Positions 51,914 to 60,932 of a stretch of DNA of 64,000 nt are shown in pieces (positions within the stretch are counted from its first letter, which is position 1; every line of letters starts with the position of its first letter). Made by a program: the position numbers and the translations under genes. This DNA comes from Acidobacteriota bacterium (GTDB lineage Bacteria > Acidobacteriota > Blastocatellia > RBC074): positions 188,618-252,617 of the forward strand of contig JAFDVI010000015.1 in the NCBI GenBank assembly GCA_018269055.1, given 5' to 3'. Below the pieces are notes generated by a model. The model was given only the letters and a program-made list of their open reading frames with translations. It did not search any database and was not told the origin of the DNA.

Positions 51914-54793
51914 CTATTCACCCGTGTTGATGCGTTGCCAGTTTCTTTGCCGAATGGTTTGCAATACCAGAACGCCAATCGCCACCAGCGCCAGCGCGGA
52001 AATGATTGCTCCCAGACGTGCCGCTGGCGCAGCGTAGCGCATTTCCACACGGTGTGAGCCTGCGGGCAAAACAATACCGCGAAGCAGATAGTTGGCGTGA
52101 AAAATGGTGACCGGCTGGCTGTCAACCGTCGCTTCCCATCCGGGATAATTCATTTCGCTGACGACCAGCACGCCGCGTTGATCGGTATTGGTTTCAATCG
52201 TCAACCTGTTTGGTTCGTAGCGAACAATGTTGGCTTCGGGATGCTGAGCAAATGTCGTTTGCGGTAAGTCAGGCCTCGATTCGCTGCCAACTTCCAGCAA
52301 TGCCACTTCGTGCGGACTGAACGACTGCGCGCTTTCGCCGCGAATGGCGCGCAAGGCCTCATCTTCGCTGACGGCTCTGGCTTGTGGCACGATCCAGGCG
52401 CGCGGCAACGCTCGCGGGTTTTCGTAAATCTGCACGCTGTCGTAATCGTAAACTTTGCGCCAATGCTCCGCCAGCCGCTGGGTCAATAGAAACGCGCCAG
52501 TGCCAGCCGAGTCATACGCCGTGGCTTTGGAAACCATCAACACGGCGTGTTTGCTGATGTTGACGATTTCCACACGATCGAGCGCCAGCGGTTCGCCCAG
52601 GTCAAACTTCGCCTGATAACGATAAAGCGGAAACTCGCCCCCAGGGACGGTTTCAAAGACCTTTGCCAGTCGGTGATGAATCACCGGCTTCACGTCGGCT
52701 CGTTCGTGTGCCCATTCGGCGGAATCACGTCCGGCCTGAAGCTCGCGCGTCACAGTTCGCCCATCTGTGGCGACGAAATGAAATTCAGCGACAACGTCCC
52801 CATCGCTCAAATCCGTGGAATCAGCCAGCGCGGAAACGATGGTCAAAGTATTCACCTTGGCCGATGGCGCAGCCAGCACGGTCTTCGCTCCGGCTTTCAA
52901 TTCGATTCCGGCATCTCCTGCCGAAAATCGTGCGCCGTCTTTTTCCACAAAGCCGGATGTTGCAGCCGTGAATTCCGCCAGAAATCGCACGTTGAGCAAA
53001 TCCAGCACCTGCCAATTCGGACTGAGAATTTGTCTGTCCAGCGGCGCGCAGAAGTTCGCGGTGGAGAAATTACCGCCATTGCCAAATGCTTTGTCATAGC
53101 GGGCAGACATCAGCGGCTCGTAGCCGGATGCATCCTGAAGACCTCGCCGAGCAGAAAGATTGTGCGGTTCGGTTCGCGGCAAGTCGAAGGCGTAACCCGG
53201 CATCAGCGATGTGTAGACGCGATTTTCTTCCGGTTTGTATTGCTGCAAAAACTTTGTTGGCGCGGATAGCTGCGTGAAGTAGCTGGCCGGTTTGGCAAAT
53301 CCAAACCACCAGCGTTGCATCAGAATATACGGTTCCACAAAACACGCTGCAGTAATGGTCAGGATCAACAGCGCACCGCGCCATCGTGGATTGGCGATCC
53401 GCAAATTCCACAGCGCAGTAATCAATGTGATGACGCTGAATGCCGCCTTCCACAGTAACCAACCTTGTTCGGACAGACCAGTGTGTTGTAAAGCTGCGCC
53501 GGGAATCGGCGGCTTGCCGGTCGCTGCCCACCAACCGTAGCCAATCGCCAACGTTGCAATCATCAGCGTTGCGCCCAATGCCAATGAAACCACTTGAGTT
53601 TCAATTGGCGGGATTCGCTTCGCGACTTGATCCCAGCCATAAGCCGCCAAAATCGCCAGCGCGAATGTCCATTCAAAGGCGTGGCGGGACGGCGCGCGAA
53701 ACAGGTTGAGCAGCGGAATTCGATAGAGCAGAGCATAAAGCGGTGTGTTATCACCCAGCATCAGCACAAACCCAACAACCGCAACAATCAGCCAAAACCA
53801 GATTCTGGCGTCGCGGTTGGCGCGTTTGAACAAACTGGCAACCGCAGCCAGCGCCATCAAAGCAGCCAACCCCACAACAAACGTTTCCGTTTCCAGGTAG
53901 TGATAAAAGGGCAGAAGGAATGAGCGGCAGGCTTCGGCAACGGTGAATCCCCCGCCGCTGAACATTTCATAACTCAGCTTGCTGCGAATGCTTTGCTGCT
54001 GCGCCTGCATGGTTTCCAGAATCTGGAAAGCCGCAAGACACCCGGCCAGAATGATTCCGCTCAAACAGATGATCAATGGCGTGAATGTTTTGAGTACCGC
54101 CTTTAGGCGGAATGCTTCGCTGGCCAGGCTGCCGCCTGAAGGCGGTACTCTAAACGCCGCCCAACTCGGCATCGTTGCGTAAGCGACGGCAATAGCACCG
54201 ACATATAAAAAACCTTGCCCCAATCCAGTCAGTACTGACATCACATACGCCAGCGTCATCCACAGCAGGGAACTGGCAAATGGTTTTGTTCGCGCGCGCT
54301 CAGTCACTGTCAGCACCAGCGGCAACCACATCACGGCATTCGGCAGGAATCCATAAGTCGCCACCCGGCTGGCCATCAATCCGCCAAAGCCAAACGTCAA
54401 TCCCGCAAGCAAAGATGCCAATCGGCTGCGGCCAATTTGCCGCGCATAGACGTAAGTAAAAATCGGAGCCAGAAAAAATGGCGCAAGCACATAAATCTGT
54501 TCCGCTGCGTGGCCTGACATGATCGCGTAACCCCAGGTCAACGGATAGCCAAGCGCCAATTGCGCCATCGAAAGCAGCGGATATCCGCTTAGCAAGTTCG
54601 GCGTCCACAACGGCCACTGACCTTGGCGAATCATTTCCCACATCACCGATCGCATCGGGTACGAATAAACCAGCGCATCTCCGCTGACAAAAAATCGGCC
54701 TGCCAACGTTGCAGGCCAGAAAAACAGTGTAAAGAAAATGATGATTGTGAAGCGCGCGCAAAGATCGGCGCGAATTGTTTTCAACCAGTTCAT
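51914..54793 (-). CDS. YfhO-family polytopic membrane protein
   Basis: A 959-residue protein with about 12-14 membrane helices in the first 500 residues, then a large soluble region with 'YLLRGIVLPAGSHRVEMRY' and a final helix. This is the layout of YfhO/GT-C-like membrane proteins implicated in glycosylation of teichoic acids or lipids in other bacteria. The early loop 'FVSGDALVYSYPMRSVMWEM' (about 35-55) carries the acidic residue typical of GT-C folds. Residues about 215-234 (RVPPSGGS...RLKAVL) are encoded by an inverted-repeat element and interrupt the membrane domain. It is 45 bases downstream of ettA; substrate unknown. Confidence 0.85.
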   Translation of the reverse strand: MNWLKTIRADLCARFTIIIFFTLFFWPATLAGRFFVSGDALVYSYPMRSVMWEMIRQGQWPLWTPNLLSGYPLLSMAQLALGYPLTWGYAIMSGHAAEQIYVLAPFFLAPIFTYVYARQIGRSRLASLLAGLTFGFGGLMASRVATYGFLPNAVMWLPLVLTVTERARTKPFASSLLWMTLAYVMSVLTGLGQGFLYVGAIAVAYATMPSWAAFRVPPSGGSLASEAFRLKAVLKTFTPLIICLSGIILAGCLAAFQILETMQAQQQSIRSKLSYEMFSGGGFTVAEACRSFLLPFYHYLETETFVVGLAALMALAAVASLFKRANRDARIWFWLIVAVVGFVLMLGDNTPLYALLYRIPLLNLFRAPSRHAFEWTFALAILAAYGWDQVAKRIPPIETQVVSLALGATLMIATLAIGYGWWAATGKPPIPGAALQHTGLSEQGWLLWKAAFSVITLITALWNLRIANPRWRGALLILTITAACFVEPYILMQRWWFGFAKPASYFTQLSAPTKFLQQYKPEENRVYTSLMPGYAFDLPRTEPHNLSARRGLQDASGYEPLMSARYDKAFGNGGNFSTANFCAPLDRQILSPNWQVLDLLNVRFLAEFTAATSGFVEKDGARFSAGDAGIELKAGAKTVLAAPSAKVNTLTIVSALADSTDLSDGDVVAEFHFVATDGRTVTRELQAGRDSAEWAHERADVKPVIHHRLAKVFETVPGGEFPLYRYQAKFDLGEPLALDRVEIVNISKHAVLMVSKATAYDSAGTGAFLLTQRLAEHWRKVYDYDSVQIYENPRALPRAWIVPQARAVSEDEALRAIRGESAQSFSPHEVALLEVGSESRPDLPQTTFAQHPEANIVRYEPNRLTIETNTDQRGVLVVSEMNYPGWEATVDSQPVTIFHANYLLRGIVLPAGSHRVEMRYAAPAARLGAIISALALVAIGVLVLQTIRQRNWQRINTGE
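54092..54150. repeat. Palindromic repeat element inside yfhO-like gene
   Basis: The 19-base arms at 54092-54110 and 54132-54150 are inverted copies with a single mismatch (a G-U pair in RNA) and a 21-base centre. Each arm is itself a small palindrome (CCGCC-N4-GGCGG). It looks like a mobile intergenic-type repeat that inserted in frame in the coding sequence. Confidence 0.75.
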
Positions 54794-54813
54794 GCCGTGT
54801 GAGTTTTCGGAAG

Positions 54814-54830
54814 GCAGGCGAGGCGCCTGC
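54814..54830. repeat. 7-bp hairpin between ettA and the yfhO-like gene
   Basis: GCAGGCG/CGCCTGC with a 3-base loop. No U tract follows on the minus strand, so it is probably a short repeat or an mRNA stability element, not a full terminator. Confidence 0.5.
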
Positions 54831-54838
54831 GATTCCAG

Positions 54839-56521
54839 TTAGCTGCGAGTCAATTGCCGATACTTGATGCGATGCGGTTGATCGGCGTCTGCGCCAAGTC
54901 GAGCTTTGCGGTCAGCGTCGTATTCGGAATAGTTGCCGTCGAACCAGACAACTTTCGAGTCGCCCTCAAACGCCAGAATGTGTGTCGCGATGCGGTCCAG
55001 AAACCAGCGGTCGTGGCTGATGACGACGGCGCATCCGGCGAAATTTTCCAGCGCCTCTTCCAGCGCGCGCATGGTGTTTACGTCCAGGTCGTTCGTCGGT
55101 TCGTCCAGCAGCAACACGTTCGCGCCCGACTTCAGCATCTTGGCCAGATGAACGCGGTTGCGTTCTCCGCCCGATAGCATCCCGACTTTCTTTTGTTGAT
55201 CGCCGCCGGAAAAGTTGAAACGCGAAACGTAGGCTCGCGAATTGACCAGTTTTGTACCCAATTGAATTTGATCCTGCCCGTCGGAGATTTCTTCCCAAAT
55301 GGATTTCTCGGCGTCGAGCGTTCGGCTCTGGTCAACGTAACCAAGCTGCACGGTTGCGCCGGTTGTGAACGTGCCGCTGTCCGGTTGTTCCTGTCCCGTG
55401 ATCAAACGGAACAGTGTCGTTTTGCCAGCGCCGTTCGGCCCAATGACACCGACGATGCCGCCCGGAGGCAATGCGAACGATAAATCTTCAAACAGCAATC
55501 GGTCGCCATAGCCTTTGCTGACGTGGTCGGCTTCGATCACTGTGTCGCCGAGACGCGGCCCCGGTGGAATGTAAATTTCCAGTTCGGCGGCTTGCTTGTC
55601 GGCTTCCCGGCTGAGCAGCGATTCGTAGGCCTTGATACGGGCTTTGCTTTTGGCGTGGCGCGCTTTCGGAGCCATGCGAATCCATTCCAATTCGCGTTCC
55701 AGCGTTTTCTGCCGCTGCGATTCGGCGCGCTCTTCCTTGCGCAATCGTTCCTGTTTTTGTTCCAGCCAGGACGAATAATTGCCTTTCCACGGGATGCCCT
55801 GCCCACGGTCGAGTTCCAGAATCCAGCCCGCGACGTTGTCCAGAAAGTATCGGTCATGCGTGACCGCGATGACCGTGCCTTCGTATTTTTGCAGGTGTTG
55901 TTCCAGCCAGCCTACGGTTTCGGCGTCCAGATGATTGGTCGGTTCGTCCAACAACAGAATGTCCGGTTTTTTCAGCAGCAGGCGGCAAAGCGCGACCCGG
56001 CGACGTTCGCCCCCCGACAGCACGCTAATTGATGTCTCGCCCGGCGGGCAACGCAACGCATCCATGGCCATTTCCAGTCGCGCATCCAAATCCCAGCCGC
56101 CCAGCGCGTCGAGCTTTTCCTGCACTTCGCCTTGTCGTTCCAGCAATTTATTCATTGCGTCATCGTCCATCGGTTCGGCGAATTGGTCGTTGATCGCGTC
56201 GAATTCTTTCAACAGGTCAACGACTTCCTGCGCGCCTTCTTCGACGATGTCGCGGACGGTTTTGGATTCGTCCAGTTTGGGTTCCTGCTCCAAATAGCCG
56301 ATGGAATAACCCGGAGAGACGTGTGTTTCACCCTGAAATTCGGTATCTACGCCTGCCAGAATGCGCAGCAGCGAAGATTTGCCCGATCCGTTTAGACCGA
56401 GCACCCCGATTTTCGCACCGTAAAAATACCCGAGGTAAATATCCTTGAGGACAGCTTTCTTGTCGTAAAACTTGCTGACCCCGACCATGGAGTAAATGAC
56501 TTTGTCAGGTTGTTGGCTCAT
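54839..56521 (-). CDS. ettA: Energy-dependent translational throttle protein EttA (ABC-F)
   Basis: A 560-residue ABC-F ATPase with two nucleotide-binding domains. First domain: Walker A 'GLNGSGKSS', signature 'LSGGERRRVALCRLLL', Walker B 'ILLLDEPTNHLDAE'. Second: Walker A 'GPNGAGKTT', signature 'LSGGERNRVHLAKML', Walker B 'VLLLDEPTNDLD'. The inter-domain P-site tRNA interaction motif lies around residues 240-310 ('WLEQKQERLRKEE...'). Length and the stretch 'ITHDRYFLDNVAGWILELDRG'-like closely follow E. coli EttA, which binds the ribosomal E site and gates entry into elongation under energy depletion. Soluble, no transport role. No strong ribosome site precedes the ATG. Confidence 0.97.
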   Translation of the reverse strand: MSQQPDKVIYSMVGVSKFYDKKAVLKDIYLGYFYGAKIGVLGLNGSGKSSLLRILAGVDTEFQGETHVSPGYSIGYLEQEPKLDESKTVRDIVEEGAQEVVDLLKEFDAINDQFAEPMDDDAMNKLLERQGEVQEKLDALGGWDLDARLEMAMDALRCPPGETSISVLSGGERRRVALCRLLLKKPDILLLDEPTNHLDAETVGWLEQHLQKYEGTVIAVTHDRYFLDNVAGWILELDRGQGIPWKGNYSSWLEQKQERLRKEERAESQRQKTLERELEWIRMAPKARHAKSKARIKAYESLLSREADKQAAELEIYIPPGPRLGDTVIEADHVSKGYGDRLLFEDLSFALPPGGIVGVIGPNGAGKTTLFRLITGQEQPDSGTFTTGATVQLGYVDQSRTLDAEKSIWEEISDGQDQIQLGTKLVNSRAYVSRFNFSGGDQQKKVGMLSGGERNRVHLAKMLKSGANVLLLDEPTNDLDVNTMRALEEALENFAGCAVVISHDRWFLDRIATHILAFEGDSKVVWFDGNYSEYDADRKARLGADADQPHRIKYRQLTRS

Positions 56522-56907
56522 TGGTTTCGTGATTTCAATCGAATTGATTTTTGCTGCTAAGGTTGGTCATCTTGTCGCAGCGGATGGCAAATGGCAAGAC
56601 GCCATTTCTCGGCCAGGTTGCGATGGAACAGCGCTACATCAAGTTACGAAAATTTGAAAAAAGTATCCAAATTTTCGCGGATTGCTGGTTGAACGAATTC
56701 CGGTGAATGATTTAACTCCACGGAACGTTTGCTTTAGGAGAGTTCGGGGAACAGGAAGGCGTCGGGAACATAACTTGCTGGCCACCAGATTCGCAACACT
56801 TTCAAGATTCCAGATGAAGAACTTGGTTTTTGGAGAAGGTGATTTTCACTTTATCTCATTCTGAATCCTCAACGCTAATTCCGAAGATTTCACAGGAGGG
56901 TTATTCC
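56522..56907. other. Divergent intergenic region with two hairpins
   Basis: 386 bases between ettA and the Oar-like gene. AAATGGC/GCCATTT (56589-56607) and a perfect 10-bp CGAAAATTTG/CAAATTTTCG (56647-56677, 11-base loop) are present. The second is AT-rich, symmetrical and could be an operator. No good sigma70 pair was found. Confidence 0.45.
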
Positions 56908-59900
56908 ATGAAAAACATATTTAGGCTGACGGGGCTCGCACTGATGCTGGTAAGCAGTATTGCTTGGCGGGCAAACGCGCAATCTACGACCGGAGTCATT
57001 TCCGGCACGGTCAGCGATCCGCAGGGAGCCGTAATCGCTGGTGCTTCTGTGACGGCGCGCAATGTTGGCACCAATGAATCGCGCTCAGCCATCGCCGATG
57101 GCGAAGGCCGCTACCGCTTTCCCAATCTGCCGGTTGGCAATTACGAAATTACCATTCAGGCGAAAGGCTTCGCCAAATACGTTCGCACCGGCGTTGAGCT
57201 ATTGCTGAATCAGGAAGCGGTCGTCAACGCTCCGCTCAAAACCAGCGCGGTGGAAGAAGTGGTGACCATCAATGAAAACGCTTCGCTGTTGAACACCTCG
57301 AACGCGGAAGTCAGCACCCGCTTCGATTCCAAACGCTTGTCCGAATTGCCGCTGGCGCCAAATCGCAATGTGCTCAACGTTGCATTATCGGCGGCGGGCG
57401 TCAGTCAGCTTGGCAGCGGCCAGACGGGATTTGCGGCAGGATTGAACTTTTCGGTCAACGGCATGCGGTTGCGCTCGAACAACTTCATGCTTGATGGGCA
57501 GGACAGCAACGACCCCAGCGTCAGCGGTTCTCAGCAACCCATCAACAACCCTGACGTGGTTCAGGAATTCCGACTGGTGACCAACCAATTCGCGCCGGAA
57601 TACGGACGCGCCGCCGGGTCAGTGGTCAACATTGTTTCCAAATCCGGGTCGAACAACTTCCACGGTTCCGCGTTTTCGTTTAACAACAACGAGATTTTCA
57701 ATGCCCGCAGCAATCTGGATAAAGCCGCCGGGTTCAAAGACGCTCCGCGTCGCAACGAAAATCAATACGGTGGCACGTTTGGCGGGCCGATTCTCAAAAA
57801 CAAGACTTTCTTTTTCGGTTCTTACCAGCGTTGGACTGACCGCCAGCTTGGGTCGGGCGCGACCATCAACGGCGTTCCAACCGAAGCAGGTCGCCAGATT
57901 TTGCAGGCGCAAGCCGGGAACCGCCCGCAAGTCGCCGCCCTGTTGAAATTCCTGCCGGCGGCGCAAACCGCGAACAATACGTCGGCGAATTTCACGCTCA
58001 ATGGGCAGACTTACACGGTGCCGCTGGGCGCGTTGACCGGCGCAAATTCGATTGCCTTCAACAACCATCAATGGAGCACGCGCATTGATCATCGCTTCAG
58101 TGAAAAACATCAGATCAACGGCCGATACTTTTTCAACACGGAAAGCAGCAACGGTACTGGTCAGGCGACCCCAACAGGTTTAGCCAATATCGTCACCTCG
58201 CGCAGCCAATCGGCCAACATCGGTATCACCAGCGTTTTGTCCAATTCACTGGTCAACGAATTCCGCCTCGCCTATCAACGCTTCGGCTCTGTCACCAATG
58301 CAGCGGATTCATCGTCTGAAACCATTCCGTCCATCGAAATCAATCAGCTTGGCTTGATCGGGTTCAATGCTGCGGGAACGCGCACGGCAATCGGATTAGC
58401 AGTCAACCTGCCACAATTTCGCTTCAACAACACCTATCAGTTAATTGACAACCTATCGTACACGCGCGGCAGTCACGCGCTGAAGTTCGGCTTGGATTTT
58501 CGCCGTGTGCAGGTCAAGAGCTTCTTTTTCCCGACCATCCGTGGCCGTCTGGCGTACGACACGCTTAACAATTTCGTCAATGACATTGCCATCGCTTCGG
58601 CGATTAACAAACCGGTTCCCGGCGGATCGGAGATTCAGTATTACAACTGGTATGACTACTTTTTCTACGGACAGGATGAATGGAGAATTCGTCCGAATTT
58701 CACTTTGACTTATGGCTTGCGCTACGAAACGCCGGGCAATTCCATCGGCTCGTTGCAACCGTTCGACGATGCCATCTTGGCAGCCAATGGCAATAATCCG
58801 GTTTTCAAGTTTCGCAATCCGAACCGCGATACCAACAATCTGCAACCGCGATTCGGGTTCAACTGGCGTCCGAATTTCGGTGACAGCGGAATCGCCGGAA
58901 AGTTGTTTGGCGGCGATAAAACTGTAGTTCGCGGCGGGTATTCGCGCACGAATGATTACGGGTTTATCAACATCAACTTGAACATTGCCAGCGCATTTCC
59001 CTTCGTATTCGCGCTCAATCCGTCGTTGACGAATGCGTATGCCAACCTGCTCAACGCGGCTGCGCCTCCGTCTGGCAATCTGGCGTTCATCACGCAAACC
59101 ACAGTCGGCGAAGATTTCCGTTCGCCGTCCGCGGATCAATTCAGTTTAGAAGTTTCGCGAGAATTGTCGAAAGACGTGGTTCTACGCGTTGGCTACGTTG
59201 GCACAAAAGGCAACGGATTGTTCCAAACCGTGGACGGCAATCCGGTTGTTCAACAGCGCACCAATCGCAACGATCCAGCGTTTTTGTACAACCCGCCGGG
59301 CACGACGCTGACCAACCAGCCGCGTCGCGTGGATTTGACGCGCGGCGTCGAACGATTGCGCTGCAATTGCGCGCAATCCATTTACCATTCGCTGCAGGTC
59401 AGCGTGGACAAACGGTTGAGTCAAAATTTCAGCGCGGGCGTGCATTACACCTGGAGTTCGTTCATTGACACGGCGTCGGAAATCTTCAACCCGCAACCGC
59501 AGGGCGAAGTGGCCACGCCGCAAGACCCCTTCAACCGCAATGCAGACCGCGCGCGTTCCAGCTACGACCGACCGCATCGTTTTACCGGGAATGTGGTTTA
59601 TGAATTCCCGTTCCTTCGCGAGCAAAAGGGGCTGGCGGGACACATGCTGGGCGGTTGGCAAGCCAATGCATTTTTCACGCTGCAAAGTGGCACGCCGTTT
59701 ACCATCTTGAATGGCGCTGACCCGGCGGGAGTGCTGCAGGGCATTGACGCGCTGGTGGGCAATGCAATTCGTCCCAACCTGAACACGACGCTCGATCTGT
59801 CAGGCATGAACCTGATCGAAATTCGCGCGGCGGGCGGAGCCAGTCTGTTTTCGGCGCTCACCACCGGACAACGCACCGGCAACATCGGACGCAATACGAT

Positions 59901-60123
59901 TCGCGGTGACGGAATTGCCAACATGGATTTCGGCATCTTCAAAAACACGAAGATTCTGGAAGGCCATAACATCCAGTTCCGGGCCGAATTCTTCAACCTG
60001 ACCAACACCCGGAACTTCGGCACACCGAACACAGCGATTAACTCCGGCGCAAACTTCCTCAATCAGTGGGCAACCAATGGCGGGAACCGTCGGATTTTGA
60101 TGGGGTTGCGCTACACGTTCTAA
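56908..60123 (+). CDS. Oar-like TonB-dependent outer-membrane receptor
   Basis: A 1071-residue outer-membrane protein. The signal peptide (about 1-25) is followed by a carboxypeptidase-regulatory-like beta-sandwich ('GVISGTVSDPQGAVIAGASV', about 28-115), then a plug domain with 'FMLDGQDSNDPSVSGSQQP' and 'EYGRAAGSVVNIVSKSGSN', and a long beta-barrel ending in aromatic 'LRYTF'. This architecture is characteristic of Acidobacteria, where such receptors are numerous and thought to import large substrates or oligosaccharides. AGGAGG at 56894-56899 decides ATG 56908 over the longer frame. A strong terminator follows. Substrate unknown; no SusD-like or glycanase partner is adjacent. Confidence 0.93.
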   Translation: MKNIFRLTGLALMLVSSIAWRANAQSTTGVISGTVSDPQGAVIAGASVTARNVGTNESRSAIADGEGRYRFPNLPVGNYEITIQAKGFAKYVRTGVELLLNQEAVVNAPLKTSAVEEVVTINENASLLNTSNAEVSTRFDSKRLSELPLAPNRNVLNVALSAAGVSQLGSGQTGFAAGLNFSVNGMRLRSNNFMLDGQDSNDPSVSGSQQPINNPDVVQEFRLVTNQFAPEYGRAAGSVVNIVSKSGSNNFHGSAFSFNNNEIFNARSNLDKAAGFKDAPRRNENQYGGTFGGPILKNKTFFFGSYQRWTDRQLGSGATINGVPTEAGRQILQAQAGNRPQVAALLKFLPAAQTANNTSANFTLNGQTYTVPLGALTGANSIAFNNHQWSTRIDHRFSEKHQINGRYFFNTESSNGTGQATPTGLANIVTSRSQSANIGITSVLSNSLVNEFRLAYQRFGSVTNAADSSSETIPSIEINQLGLIGFNAAGTRTAIGLAVNLPQFRFNNTYQLIDNLSYTRGSHALKFGLDFRRVQVKSFFFPTIRGRLAYDTLNNFVNDIAIASAINKPVPGGSEIQYYNWYDYFFYGQDEWRIRPNFTLTYGLRYETPGNSIGSLQPFDDAILAANGNNPVFKFRNPNRDTNNLQPRFGFNWRPNFGDSGIAGKLFGGDKTVVRGGYSRTNDYGFININLNIASAFPFVFALNPSLTNAYANLLNAAAPPSGNLAFITQTTVGEDFRSPSADQFSLEVSRELSKDVVLRVGYVGTKGNGLFQTVDGNPVVQQRTNRNDPAFLYNPPGTTLTNQPRRVDLTRGVERLRCNCAQSIYHSLQVSVDKRLSQNFSAGVHYTWSSFIDTASEIFNPQPQGEVATPQDPFNRNADRARSSYDRPHRFTGNVVYEFPFLREQKGLAGHMLGGWQANAFFTLQSGTPFTILNGADPAGVLQGIDALVGNAIRPNLNTTLDLSGMNLIEIRAAGGASLFSALTTGQRTGNIGRNTIRGDGIANMDFGIFKNTKILEGHNIQFRAEFFNLTNTRNFGTPNTAINSGANFLNQWATNGGNRRILMGLRYTF

Positions 60124-60150
60124 CCGAACAAATTGACTGGATCATCTGTA

Positions 60151-60191
60151 CAAAAGGCCGGGACGCAGTGATTTTGCGCTCCGGCCTTTTG
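60151..60191. terminator. Rho-independent terminator
   Basis: An 11-bp perfect stem (CAAAAGGCCGG at 60151-60161 with CCGGCCTTTTG at 60181-60191). Its base is A/T-rich on both sides, so the T and A runs in the arms serve as U tracts for both strands. It lies between the converging receptor and methyltransferase genes. Confidence 0.85.
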
Positions 60192-60218
60192 GCATTTCAA
60201 CAGTGATCTTGCGTAGGA

Positions 60219-60926
60219 TTATTCCAAATCGTGTTTGATTCGGCTCAGGATTCCGCACAGCATTTCAACGTCATACTTGGTCAGATTGAATCTAAAAAAG
60301 CTGCTGCGGATTCGACGCTTCAAGTCCGGTTCATTGCCCGGCAGGACAAAATCAATTTGCCGCAACACCTCCATCGCCAGATCGAACGCTTCCTCAACCG
60401 TTCTGGCAGATGCCGATTCAGCCGGATGCGGGACAATTCCGGCTTGCGCTGGGTCGCGGATCAGTTCGTAACAGCAAACAGCGACGGCTTGGCCCAAATT
60501 CATTGAAGGGCAATTGGGTTGTGTGGGAATGCTCATCACGCGGTGGCAATGGCTGAAATCCTCGTTGGTTAGTCCGTGTTTTTCCGACCCAAACACCAGC
60601 GCCAGTTTGTAATCGGACGCGGTCAAGTCGCGGCTCAGATCGAAGGGCGTGTACACTGTTTGTTTTGCTTCGATGCGCGTACGGTCGGTAGTGCCAACAA
60701 CCAGATTGCAATCGGCGATGGCGTCGCTGAGCTTGGCAACGATGCGAGCGTTGGATAAAACATCCATGGCATTCGGCGCTGAAGTAACTTCTTCAAAAAC
60801 TGGCGGATGCACAGCGACCACCGTCAGATTGCCGAAGCCGAAATTCTTCATTGCGCGTGCCACGGCTCCGATGTTGTTCGGATCGCGCGGACGAACCAAC
60901 ACAATTCTGCAATTCGACGGTAACAT
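60219..60926 (-). CDS. trmJ: TrmJ-like SPOUT RNA 2'-O-methyltransferase
   Basis: A 235-residue SPOUT-class enzyme. Motif 1 'RDPNNIGAVARAMKNFGF' holds the catalytic Arg; motif 2 'ALVFGSEKHGLTNEDF' and motif 3 'PSMNLGQAVAVCCYEL' form the trefoil-knot SAM site. TrmJ methylates position 32 of several tRNAs; other TrmH-family RNA targets are possible. It starts only six bases after the efflux adaptor stop, so it is likely co-transcribed with the efflux genes although functionally unrelated. The length matches E. coli TrmJ (246). Confidence 0.9.
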   Translation of the reverse strand: MLPSNCRIVLVRPRDPNNIGAVARAMKNFGFGNLTVVAVHPPVFEEVTSAPNAMDVLSNARIVAKLSDAIADCNLVVGTTDRTRIEAKQTVYTPFDLSRDLTASDYKLALVFGSEKHGLTNEDFSHCHRVMSIPTQPNCPSMNLGQAVAVCCYELIRDPAQAGIVPHPAESASARTVEEAFDLAMEVLRQIDFVLPGNEPDLKRRIRSSFFRFNLTKYDVEMLCGILSRIKHDLE

Positions 60927-60932
60927 CTCAGA

